Assembly (NCBI GenBank): GCA_015501605.1
Contig: JADNRZ010000010.1
Span: 558,001-622,000 of the forward strand
Direction of reading: 5' to 3'
DNA length: 64,000 nt
Source: Panaeolus papilionaceus
Taxonomy: Eukaryota > Basidiomycota > Agaricomycetes > Agaricales
This document shows positions 1 through 10,058 of the stretch, piece after piece. Made by a program: the position numbers and the translations under genes. Each line of letters begins with the position of its first letter. The stretch's first letter is position 1. The notes under the pieces were generated by a model that searched no databases, was not told where the DNA came from, and was given only the letters and a program-made list of their open reading frames with translations.

Positions 1-1203
1 CATCTCCATTTACCGACGTCGTCTTCACAGAGCTTTGGGTTCCGTACTCCTCGGACGAGCGCCAAGATACAGACCGAGGATCTGAAATCTACTGACTATA
101 TCATCGCGTGAGTCTTTCCGACTTCGTCATTAATGTAGGAATTGACGAGCCATATCAACAGGGTGATGGGGCCAACTGGTGCTGGGAAATCCACTGTATG
201 TTATCCCACTGATCGTCAGAACACGAACTAATGGGACCACGGACAGTTCATCAACGCATTGACGGGACACGATCTCAATGTTGGTCACACACTGGAGTCC
301 TGCACAAGCGACATCAGCATCGTTACTATGACTGTGCCAGAAGTAACTGACGTACGGATTGTGGTGGTGGACACCCCGGGGTTCGATGATACCCATAAAT
401 CGGACCTGGAGATTTTCAAATATATCTCGGAGTGGTTGAATAAAACGTGAGCACCACCTATATCTAAGTCATTTTATGGACTGAGCCAAAAATTTTTTAG
501 CTATACCAAAGGGACGCTTCTGAGTGGCGTCCTGTATTTCCATCGCATATCGGACAACAGAATGGCTGGAACGCCATTGAAGAACCTGAGGATGTTCCAG
601 TCGCTTTGTGGGAAAGACGCCTACGACAAGATCACTCTGGTCACCACCATGTGGGACGATGTGGACGAAAGCACAGGAGAGACAAGGGAGCACGAGCTGA
701 AGGAGAAGTACTGGAAGCCGATGATAGACGGACGAAAGGACAGACAGGCGCAAATCGAAAGGTTCAAGAACACCCAGGAGTCTGCAATCCGCGTTTTGTT
801 GAAGTGCCTGAGCGATACCGGTACAAGACAAAGGACTCTCCAGCTCCAACGGGAGCTCGACCAGCTTGGCAGGGACCTTCCAGAAACGCACGCGGGTAGG
901 AAGATGTATAGCAAGCTTGAGGCACTCTATGAGCGACAGCAGAAGGTGCTTAACAACCTGCGCAAAGAACTGCAGGAGGAGAAAACAGACCAGACGATTA
1001 TTACGATGTTGAAGGATGAGCACAAAGCAGCAGCTGAGGAGATGGAAGCTCTAGTTCACGACATGCAACAGCTGAAGCTGACGATCCCTGCACGACTCAT
1101 GGGCCATCTGCGTTCTGGATTGGATTTGAAGTGGAAGTGGTACGTATTTATGTACCTTCACAAGGCCCACCAGCAGCTAATGTTTCTTACCAGGGGATCA
1201 TAA
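1..1203 (+). CDS. G-domain (AIG1/septin-like P-loop GTPase) protein, 5' end outside window
   Basis: The frame is open from base 1, so the true start lies upstream. Exons I read are 1-107, 162-195, 247-446 and 501-1203, all with GT-AG introns of 50-54 nt. The joined frame carries a G1/Walker A motif GPTGAGKST split from FINALTG by an intron, then a G3 motif DTPGFDD about 40 residues later, then LVTTMWDDVDE in the place of the G4 region. The classical NKxD is not present, and TTMWD may substitute, as in many fungal members of this group. The last ~150 residues are charged and helical (coiled-coil like). Such proteins are common in agaricomycetes and have no firm function; GTP binding is inferred from motifs. 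An optional further intron near 1140-1193 (GTACGT...CAG) could change the last ~20 residues. Confidence 0.8.
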
Positions 1204-1537
1204 TTATCATCGTTGGACGTTCTGCAATGCCTAAGTTGGTGGAAGCAAGGAGGAGAGGTTGGGCTGGTTGGTAAATTATTTTATTGCTTTGGTCGTATTG
1301 TAGCTTGTTTGGTGGCTGCCACCATAATAAATAGAAATTTACCTCTTTTAAGTTCCATGAAGGAGTTGCGAAGGAGGTCGAAGGGTAGCGCAATGCTGCC
1401 TAGAGATTGCTGCTAAAATAAGTTTCAAAAATAGGGTTACGAAGGATATCCAAATCTTTACATGAAGGTTGTAATCACATGATGGGATTACAAGCAGCGG
1501 CATGATTTCTGCTGCAGGCCCTCAGGCAGAGAAGAAA

Positions 1538-2010
1538 TTACAGCCTGTATAAAAATCCTGGCGTACCCTCGATTGGGTCAGACAACTTTCCTTCTCAATT
1601 GCGTTTGTTCTAGATGTGCATAGAGTAGGACATCGAAATCACAACCAAAATGAGCAAGACTTGTGATTCGAAGCAATCGTGCCAGCAGCTAAGCATGGAA
1701 ACAGAAGATGAATGTGGCTCCGATGTATCAAATCATGGGCAGAAAGAGTTACCTGGGAGGTAGCGAAGGTAATCAATGGACCGGAAAACATTTGCCGTAA
1801 TCACGGCTCCTATTGCGGAGAAGGAGAGTCACTGCCATTGTAAACGGTCTAGTAAAGGCTGATAACTTGAACGAGTAACTGGGTGCGCAAGGTGAAGCAA
1901 ACCTTTTTCTGTATGAAACGACATTTCTCATTGCATAGGCGACGAGACCTAGGGTACTTGCAATGTTTCCCGCATTGGTTAAGAAGGCGCCTAAAGTTCG
2001 GAGGACAGTC
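1538..2010 (-). pseudogene. Relic of allantoate-permease-like MFS transporter (C-terminal part)
   Basis: Read on the minus strand, 1773-2012 gives GAFLTNAGN...LVAYAMRNVVS, and 1538-1640 gives a last transmembrane segment followed by EGKLSDPIEGTPGFLYRL and a stop. The same two segments occur in the intact genes at 18732-21263 (...PIEGTPGFLYTL) and 36414-38643 (...PLEGTPGFQYTL). In the relic, stop codons interrupt the segment before the tail, and no N-terminal half is found upstream. It is a 3' fragment of a former family member, not a working gene. Confidence 0.75.
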
Positions 2011-2157
2011 ACCTCGATACGACCCCAAATAAGAGACTACCACACCTTCAAACGGACTTTCGCCTTTCTACCCTTCAAGACTCCCAGTGGTTCTTCTGAA
2101 AGCTACCCCACATGAACCAAAATTGCTCGTATACAGTGTTCTCATGCGAGAAATAAA

Positions 2158-2290
2158 ATTACCCTGTGTATTGAGGCCCTTCTGCACCCCCAATCGGGTA
2201 AACCAACATCATTTACACTCAGGTTCTAGTTGGATGCACATGCAAAAGAGTATCGTAATCACAATGACCAGCCACCATCGGAGTTAGACG
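2158..2290 (-). pseudogene. Second, shorter MFS 3'-end relic
   Basis: The minus strand gives a hydrophobic run (LVIVITILFCMCIQLEPE), then after an in-frame stop a decayed tail TRLGVQKGLNTQGN that aligns by eye with the ...PIEGTPGFLYTL end of the neighbouring relic. It seems to be the last transmembrane helix and tail of another copy of the same transporter family, lying just upstream of the first relic. Only about 130 nt are recognisable. Confidence 0.5.
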
Positions 2291-2599
2291 AAGGTGAGCC
2301 GCTGTGAGTATGTCAAAATGTACATTAATTTACTAGTTGAGAGCTTCCTCGTATCATATTTATTTGGTGACTACGACGCCATTGCGTGCCCAAAGACACA
2401 TGATGCCGCGCGCAGAACCAGTGAAGTGACGGGCGTCAATCCTTGATTGTGCGTCATGACCAGAATTACATTGAAGTGCCCCTATCTACCATACGCTTCC
2501 TGTTCGAGATTTGAGCTTAATTTTCTAGTCTATCCACTTTCTCCATAATAGCGGCGGGGCCTATCGACAAACATTGGCATGACTCGACGTACCTCAACT

Positions 2600-3090
2600 C
2601 CCACTGTGAGCCCAACTCGGGGGGTATTAACCCCCTGGAGTTGTACAGGGGGGAAAACCCCTTTTGGGGGGAGGTAAAAAAAGGGGTTATCTAGGGGGTT
2701 TTGTTGTAATGTCATTCGAGGGAGTGAAAAACCCCTCAGGTAAAAGGGGTTTCTAGGGGGTTTCGTCATACCCCCAAATGAGGGAGTGAAAACCCCTCTG
2801 GTGGAAAGGGGTTTTTTACTTTTGATGGACACCCCCTCCGAGTTGCAGTATTCACATTTAGGGTTTTGTCAAACCTCCTTTCAGAGGGTTTTTTTCACCA
2901 ATGATCAATACCCCCCTCTATTCATATTTAGGGTTTTATTAAAACTCCTTACAGAGGAGTTTTGTAGTCTAGCACTTCTAAATTTTTTGGGATGAACTTT
3001 TTAAAAATGTCAAAAGGAGTGAAAACCCTCCATCCCTTGCTTCGAAAACCCCTGCTTAGAGGGGTTTATATCCCCTTTCGCCCCTTTCAT
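2600..3090. repeat. Cluster of G/C-run hairpin repeats (AACCCC/GGGGTT)
   Basis: A dense run of short inverted repeats built from AAAACCCCT and AGGGGTTTT. Two copies of a unit starting GAGGGAGTGAAAA, then CCCCTC and an AAAGGGGTTT arm, lie at about 2720-2755 and 2781-2815. Two copies of another unit (TATTCA-ATTTAGGGTTTT followed by a CCTC...GAGG stem) lie at about 2848-2895 and 2919-2964; the second has the clean stem AAAACTCCT / AGGAGTTTT. A further hairpin is at about 3047-3068. The units are too diverged for a simple satellite and look like a foldback element or decayed MITE cluster. Short reading frames crossing this stretch are composition artefacts. 2291-2599, just upstream, shows nothing recognisable. 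Confidence 0.65.
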
Positions 3091-3692
3091 GCACTCATAT
3101 TCAGTAACTTGATGAGTCAGTTATAATGATTAGTATATTGCCCTGCATATAATAAAATTTAAATCAAAACTTAAATGGTCATATATGTGAAAGCGACTGC
3201 TAATAGGCAGGCTCAGACAGTGGACTTAGCGAAAAAAAGTGAGTCAGGTACAGTGTCTCACCGTCATGTGACACACCCCTACAACTTGACACAGTGAGGT
3301 AGAAAGCCTGCGCGCGCGCAGGTATACGGGGACGCGCACTTGCTTTTATGCACGCGTCTTCATTAATACGTAGTGGCGCATGTATATACAAAGTCATGAG
3401 GCTAGAAGTTGTTTGTGTCAATTAATATACATGAATCAATGAAATTGGATTGTGTGAAAATGGTCCTTCACAAAAATGTATTGGCCTACTGTGCAATAAC
3501 ACGCAAGCGCATGCATATGAAGCATGTACCAAATTTTTGAGGGTAAGTAGGGGTATATGTGACGCAAGATTGAGAGTGAAATAGTCATATTTGCGATGCC
3601 TAGAGCTATTATAATACAAATATTCAATGATTAAAATTAGTTATAAAGTGCTACTGTAGTAGCAACCCATTTCAACCCCACAACACACTGCC
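3091..3692. other. AT-rich intergenic stretch, no gene seen
   Basis: Low-complexity AT-rich DNA with a short CG-alternating tract near 3310-3320 (GCGCGCGCG). No coding frame with plausible splice sites or family motifs was seen. Confidence 0.5.
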
Positions 3693-4006
3693 ATGGCTTG
3701 ACAGACTCATAAACCGAAGCGTCGAATCCCTGCTCCTGCTCCCGCCTATCAAGAGATGACAACGAAGGAGCATCTCTACGAAATCACAGTCGACATGTAC
3801 CGTGATGAACAGGAGCTTGCTCGGGGTCCCAAGACCAGCTATGTGCCCTGCGGCCTTCGAAAGATCGCTATCCGTGTCTCGGATATTCACTACGATGAGA
3901 CTGGTATGCCGAGGATGAGGAGGACAGCAGCGGGGAGGATGAGGATGCCGAGGACGAGGATAGGGGCTCGGAGGAGGAAGAGGAGACCGGGGATGATGAT
4001 GATTGA
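3693..4006 (+). pseudogene. Frameshifted relic with acidic tail, unknown family
   Basis: From an ATG at 3693 the frame hits a stop after two codons, then continues as a protein-like stretch (HKPKRRIPAPAPAYQEMTT... to about 3900) with no further stop. At about 3900-3910 the sensible reading shifts frame into a strongly acidic tail, EDEEDSSGEDEDAEDEDRGS then EEEEETGDDDD and a stop at 4004-4006. Charged tails like this end many nuclear or transposon-associated proteins. One stop and one frameshift suggest a decayed copy. The family is not recognised. Confidence 0.4.
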
Positions 4007-4788
4007 TGTGATCAATCATCGGTTCCGGCCTTATTTTGGCCGGTGTGTCAAATAGTGGGAATGCCATCAAATCGCATTTCACCACCATTTTTTATTTTCT
4101 CTTCATCCTCTTCGTTTTCCGCTTAGATATTTCATACGAACATTTTATGGACTTGTTGCTATACGTAGAATTTTGTTTCATGTATTTTCGTTATGTATTC
4201 GAGCTTTTATTTAATTTATTCATTTTTGGTGTGTCACATGACGGTTACATACTGTACAAACAACGGGTGATGCCGACAAACACGTGACCGCTCGTTGAAC
4301 TTCATTCAACGTTGTTACGTTCGTTCCTGCTGTTCGTCTCCCTTGTCTCTCTCCAACTACTATCATCTCCTTCAAACGACATCTGTTTGTATTGACCATA
4401 TTATTTCTAGCATAACAGATGGGCAAGGTAATAGGTGCAGGCTGACCCAGTCAAGGTATGTATGTATCTTAATCTTCGTTCCTTGTCCTATTTTCACCCC
4501 CTTTTAATCATGTGCTGTGCAGTCATCAATCGGAGGATGAATGAAATGGATGTGCAGGTCATGGTGAGTCCTTGTGTTACATCTATGGTTTTTGTACTAT
4601 CACTGACCAGTACTTCATTTTAACCAGGACTTCGTGCTGGGACATTTTGGTGGAGAGCTATTACTTTTCCCTAGTATCCCTACTACCTCTGACTAGGGAA
4701 CGTCACAGGTAACCCTCATGTACGAAGTCGCTGACCCGGACCCAGACCCATGGTGTACCCCACCCGTGTACGCGTGGGTTTTCCGTGC
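4007..4788. other. Intergenic DNA, no gene supported
   Basis: AT-rich at first, then mixed composition. Small open frames are present but none has family-like sequence or a consistent splice structure. From about 4730 a GACCCGGACCC motif begins, which recurs after the hairpin at 4789-4885 (near 4931-4965) and may mark the edges of one repeat element. Confidence 0.4.
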
Positions 4789-4885
4789 AAAACGAGCCCA
4801 AGCACGTTCAAAACGGCCCAGAACTGAGCAAACGAGCATATCTTGCTCAATTCTGGGCCGTTTCGGGCGCTCTTGGGCGTGTTTT
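4789..4885. repeat. Long near-perfect hairpin (43-nt arms, 11-nt loop)
   Basis: The left arm 4789-4831 (starts AAAACGAGCCCAAG, ends ACTGAGCAA) is the reverse complement of the right arm 4843-4885 (starts TTGCTCAATTCTGGGCCG) with only a handful of mismatches. They are separated by an 11-nt loop. GACCCGGACCC-like words flank it on both sides (about 4734 and 4955). The structure fits a foldback/MITE-like element; no coding function is visible. Confidence 0.75.
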
Positions 4886-5139
4886 GAAGCTCACGGCTAT
4901 GCCGAGGCTGACCTGTATCCGAACCTGCGCCTGACCCGACGCATAACCTGTCCGGGTCACCCGTAACCTTTACTTTCCCTACCTGTGACCTCATACCACA
5001 CTGGAGATGGTTCATGTAGATTAAGTATTGATATTATATTATTGTTACCAGTTTGTATTTCTCTATAGATTCAATATAATTTTATTTTTATTATTTTATT
5101 ATGCAAATAGAGTCGAGAAAATCCCTAGCCAAAAGGGTT

Positions 5140-5400
5140 ATAATCGCTTTTGACAAGAGTGGAAACCCCCTAAAAACCGCATTTTCGTGTTTCAAAATTA
5201 GGGCAGAATTTCCTCCTTTTTTCGGGGGTTCTTAAGAGGGCTATAAACTCCTTGTGAAAGCAACTATAACACCCTGTAAGTGTGATTTAAACCCCTTGAA
5301 CACAAGTCACAATATTCAACATACCTATTTCAAATGGTGGAATACCCCCTTTTTCGGGAGGACTTGTCCTAACTTCGAAGGGGTTATTAACCCCTCCGCC
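5140..5400. repeat. Second G/C-run repeat patch, related to 2600-3090
   Basis: The stretch has the same word content as the 2.6-3.1 kb cluster: AAACCCCCTAAAAACC, AACCCCTTGAACAC, GAAGGGGTTATTAACCCCT (itself an inverted repeat) and single long G or C runs in an AT-rich background. It sits just upstream of a small spliced gene. 4886-5139 holds the trailing GACCCG motif and AT-rich DNA. Confidence 0.45.
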
Positions 5401-5556
5401 GGGTTTACAGTGTCCACATATTCACCTAATCAGTTGTGAAACTTTGCTCCCGAATACGAAATGACGTCAACGGAGAACTTTATGCCAGTGGACAGTATAA
5501 AAATAAGAGCGAGGATCTCCTTTCTAACTTTATCTTACTTCACGGATATCACCAGA

Positions 5557-5982
5557 ATGTCGCCACAAGAACAATTTAATCATATTGGCAGGAGAGGGAC
5601 CCCAATGGTATGTTCCCTTTACACTCAGGAGGATAGTCTTGACTGCTAACCTTTTTGCTCTGCCAAGGCTAAGGCATTGGGTGTAGCCATAGTAGGCCTT
5701 CTTGGAGGGATGTGGATTATGGGGAGAGATGCTAAGCACAAGGAAGGACAGGCCTCAGCTCTAGGTAAGCGTTGCATTGTTTGTAATCTAAGATTTTCTA
5801 CTTTTCCACTCTTGTGTCCAGATATTATACTAACTCGTACCTATATTTACTTAGGATCAGCGTCACCCTGGGATAAAGATCACAGAGCAATGACCTCGAA
5901 GGAGGTCAGCGACACCGTCGTTGTACCAAAGCCTGGTACAGATCGTTTAGGTCACGCTGCGGTGCGCAAGGCTACAACGTAA
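5557..5982 (+). CDS. Small single-pass membrane protein, 91 aa, unrecognised
   Basis: Three exons, 5557-5607, 5668-5764 and 5855-5982, join to 276 nt. Both introns have CTAAC branch-like words shortly before the acceptor; the first acceptor is the less usual AAG. The protein starts MSPQEQFNHIGRRGTP, has one transmembrane segment (ALGVAIVGLLGGMWIMG, about residues 19-35), then a charged, soluble C-terminal half. The frame stays open upstream to an ATG at 5461, which would add 32 residues; I prefer 5557 because the extension looks like leader sequence. Size and topology resemble small mitochondrial or ER membrane proteins, but I cannot name a family. Confidence 0.6.
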
Positions 5983-7023
5983 ATTGACGATGGGTGTTAA
6001 GTCCGACACGAGGTCATAATAAATTATACCTCGAACTATTTGTGCTACTATTATTTAAGAAATAAACCTTTAATCCCACTTGAACTTGTTCGTTGACATG
6101 TAAGTTGTAACTTGTCAGGTTGGGCTAGGTTTTGATTCAAATTCATTCATTGGCTACGGCTCGGTTCGGCTTAAGTTCTGTTGGGCTCGGGTACTTCGGT
6201 CGAGCCTGTGCCAAACATTCAACCCGCAACCCCATCCATTCATCGCGCATCACTGTATCAGGGACTCTAATGGAACTGCCTCTGCCTCCTCATCTCTCCT
6301 TGCAAAACCTTTCGAGTTCGATAGAAGCACGAATCTCCATTTGCAGTGGTAAAAGTCACCTAAATTTCTCTTCTTACGCTCTTGTTGTTAATAAATAGGA
6401 CATATAACCAATATGTAACTCATAGCAATGAATCCGAAACGAAATTTAGGGAATCGAGGGCTGCAAAAATGGAGAGGGTAGAGCAGTATAATTGGACGTT
6501 TCGGATTTGTTTTGGAATTGCAAGTGAGTGTGAAATTCAACACGGAGTATTAACCAGGGTCATGTAGGGTCGCCATTAAGTCGGGCGTTGATTGAAATTT
6601 GGAAGGTGATGAAGCCACCGTTTTGGGATGAGAAATGACCGAAAACATGTCGTTTCTCTTTATGCCTACGACCAAGTGCTTTAGACCTTTTAAAAAAAAT
6701 CCACATCTATTATCTTTGTCGACGACTTGATGTACTTTGAGCTAGCGAGTTGGAATAATTGGGGTGATCTGCATAGTTCACTGTTGTCGGAAGACTGTGA
6801 GTGTGTCACCATTTGAATAGGACGGACCCTGACGGAGACACAGCAGGCGTGATTGCAAGTGAATTGCTGCCAGATGGACAGCCAACACGCAGCCACAAAC
6901 CGTCCAGTAAGGTTCGTGGTTGCTGAGATCCTACTTCTCGTCTCGTTTGACCTCCCTTTTATTTAGCCATCCATCCACAGTCCCAAAATAACTCCTCTCC
7001 CCACCTATCAGTGATTCCTATTC
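5983..7023. other. Intergenic DNA with GGCTCGG-like words, no gene supported
   Basis: Near 6150-6215 the words GGCTCGGTTCGGC, GGGCTCGGGTACTTCGG and CGAGCC repeat, as in short degenerate repeats. Small frames at 6132-6567 do not join through plausible introns without stops. 6580-7023 presumably holds the promoter and leader of the next gene; no clear TATA box was seen. Confidence 0.4.
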
Positions 7024-9526
7024 ATGGCCACAAATCGCTATTCTGAGACTGCATATCAGACGCCGTTTCTCGATGATAACAAGGTTCATTATGGCGAACC
7101 TTTTTCCAAGGACGCTGAATCGCATGGCCTGCTCAATATGCCCACACTCAACAACCGCGATACGATGATGTCTGCAACGTCAACACGAAGCGCTTACACT
7201 GTACCATTTATAGGGCTACCCGCCCGCAAAAAGTTATTCGTTTGTCTCAATCTTCGACGGTTCTTGAGCTGACGGTCATATCAACACTTAGGTATACGAG
7301 CCCAGTCTATGTGATCCCTGTGGCAGTTATAGTCGTCCATTCATTCCTCCTGATATTCTCCTGGTCATTCTTTGCATCTGTCATCCAGCGCCCTAGAGCG
7401 CTTCCCATACCGCTCGCGATTGCTGCAGAGAAGCGGATACAGTCGGTTACACTTGTGGTAACGCTCGTTTCTTCGTTTATTTCCTTTGGCGCTGCAGTGT
7501 GTGTTTCCTTTTTTTTCTTGTTCCGGCGACTTGTATGCAAATGCTGACGAAAATCCAGTCTCTATCGAAAGGCTGTTCGCTACTCCCTGACTAGGTTCCT
7601 CGCGGGCCGCATGACCTTGTACACCCTCTCCGCCTCAATTAGAATTTCCCAAACGTCCGTCATCAAGAACTTCAAGCGACCTCTATGGTCAATAGGAGCG
7701 ATTGTAGCCCTTATCGCTGTTAACTCACAGACAGCTGGGTGCATATTTACATGCTTGTCCTCCGCCTTGATGACTGAAACTCAAATTGTTCCCTGAAGAT
7801 ATACTACTCTATTCACCCCGGGGGAGATCGAAATTGTATCATCTATGACTGGCTTTGAACTCGACCTGCGTAGTCCCGCATTCCAAGCACTGATGGAAAC
7901 GAATCAAAGACGGTTTAGCTCGAGTAAGGCATACATTATTCATCTAGGGAGCGCTCTGACTGACACTGCTATTGAAAGACCTCTTCGAGAAGGTATTGCC
8001 CCTCACCGAAAGCACAGGGAGCACCGCTGTCAGCACACGTTTTTCTCTACCCAGCATTTTTAATTTCAACCAATTTTCATATTTCAATTCAACCAGTAAG
8101 TACAAGCTCACATTGGCTCTTTCGGTTCTTATCCTCAATATATTCCCTATTTGTTCACATCAGAGGGAATTCTACCCACAACGATCCTGCAAATGAATAG
8201 CAGCGTACAATCTGCCAGGGGCAACTCACTTCCCGTCAACGTTCAAGTCCATTCAACGCAGGCCACTCCGCCCGGGTTCCCCGTTCGCTTTACGATGACC
8301 CAACAAGGGTTCTCTGCGGATGTCAAATGCAGCCAACAGGATTTGAATAATGGAACACGGCCCAGCATGCGTTTGGTTTCGGCGAACGATGAATTGTTTG
8401 GGTCGACAGCGACGTTGGCGGCGATTCAGGTTCTTTGCCCTGGTGATTCTCAGCCGAAATTGAGTCGTATGTTATTCATTTTGTGTTGGACCCGAATTAT
8501 TTGATGATAACGTATTTTACTCAATTTTAGCCCCTGTGTTGACTTCGAACAATGTCGACGCGATGTTTGCTTCACAGTGTTTCGGCGCAGAGTCAAACGG
8601 ACGAAAGCGTTGGGGTGCGTTATCGACTAACGCGTTCAATCAAGCCGTTTGCTAATGTTAAAGTACCTCTATTTCAGATCTCATCATCGCTGGTTCAGGG
8701 AAATACTCGACCATCAAGACAACTGTCTGCAGCGTCTTCCCCGAGATTCATACATTAGAAGTCAATTATTCAGATGACGCGAAACTCTTCAGCTCCCCAT
8801 TCCCTAACTTGGTCAACTCTTCTGAGCCATGGGATAGGACTGACGCGCCTTGGATCGGCGAGTTCGCACTGGGCGTTTTCCTCAGAGGCCTCGAGATCGA
8901 TCAAAGCACAACTGGAAATGCCATGGGAGATACTGTCCTGTCGTTCCTTAATAGTCTCCCCAACGAGCCTGACTTGCTCAACAAGATCTTCGTATGTATC
9001 CCTTCCATCACCCGCGCTGTCGATACACTTAAGACTAATCGTCGTCTCACAGTCGGAATACGTTCGCGCAGTAATCGAATTCAGCGTCACAGTTCTTCGT
9101 ACTATCTACACAGAGGAGAACAACGGTCTCTATCCGGGCGGCGAGAGCACTATCCCACAAAACATGCGCAAGGCTACAAACGGGACCTACCACGCCACTA
9201 CCATCGGATGGGACCTCGAGCCCGAAACGGCACCCGCCGTCCTCCTCGCGCCCACCATTGTCTCTGTAGCTGCCATCGCCATCATCATTTTCACCTTGCT
9301 CTCCAGAAACAAAGAAGGCCATGGTAAACAGGAGCCCCAAGCGAATTACCACTTCAACGCTACGGATATCTTGCATGTTATCTCAGCTGCGTCAGCGGGG
9401 AGTCTTAATACTGCGTTCCCGCCTTTCTTCGAGGATAATGTGGCGCATAGTGAGAGTGTGGTGGTCACACTTGCACCTGTGGATGGAGGAAGGCCCGGGT
9501 TTATTAACTTCAATAGTAAGATTTGA
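7024..9526 (+). CDS. Large orphan membrane protein with extracellular domain, 670 aa
   Basis: Nine exons: 7024-7232, 7292-7498, 7559-7738, 7799-7923, 7979-8095, 8164-8466, 8531-8614, 8678-8991 and 9053-9526; the lengths sum to 2013 nt with all phases consistent. The N-terminal ~69 residues are cytosolic-like. Three transmembrane helices follow (about 70-93, 112-133 and 172-195), then a ~375-residue loop with several N-glycosylation sequons (NSS, NST, NGT), then a fourth helix near 575-596 (VLLAPTIVSVAAIAIIIF) and a cytosolic tail of ~75 residues. This layout is seen in uncharacterised agaricomycete surface proteins. I recognise no enzymatic motif. Exon-intron structure confidence is high, function unknown. 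Confidence 0.8.
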
Positions 9527-10058
9527 TTGAAGGAAGATGCACCATTGCCACTGATTTCGAAAGGATTTTACTACTACTACCATAATTTATTGTAGTCATA
9601 GCTTGGAATTTTAGCTTGTTTTCGATACACATGTATATGGTTAATCGGCTTGGTATTAACGGACATAGACTCGGGGTCGAAATACTCGCAGCACGACCAT
9701 CTCTTTCGACCAAGGCTCTGAAATTACTTGATCGGAATGATATGCAAGAAACAAGCATATAGCTATATTGTTATTGATCAAGATATTGACATCATAAGCA
9801 CCAGGAGGCAACAAAATAGGTACAAGTACACTTGTAAGAGTCACAAGGGAAACGCATGTTCGTGCACGACGTCCCATATACATGGTATAATGAAATACTA
9901 CAAATACAGGCAATCTTCAAAATATACCAGACGTTGAAGATGCCAATGAGAATATACATACAATATACAAGAAAAGTGGATAACTTAGGTATGGTGGTGT
10001 TTGCATGGTGATAGAAGTACAATGAAACATGATTGAGAACTTGAATAAAAATGCTTTT
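9527..10058. other. Convergent 3' intergenic region, no gene seen
   Basis: The 3' flanks of two convergent genes. AT-rich, with AATAAA-like words near 10045 on the plus strand. No coding signal. Confidence 0.5.

Noticed and set aside
2860..2950. TTTAGGG words taken as interstitial telomere repeat
   Set aside because: Only isolated TTTAGGG occurrences inside larger diverged units; no tandem TTAGGG array.
8809..9327. 172-codon plus-strand frame inside the orphan membrane protein gene
   Set aside because: Shadow frame; the alternative frame joins through introns with a transmembrane helix.
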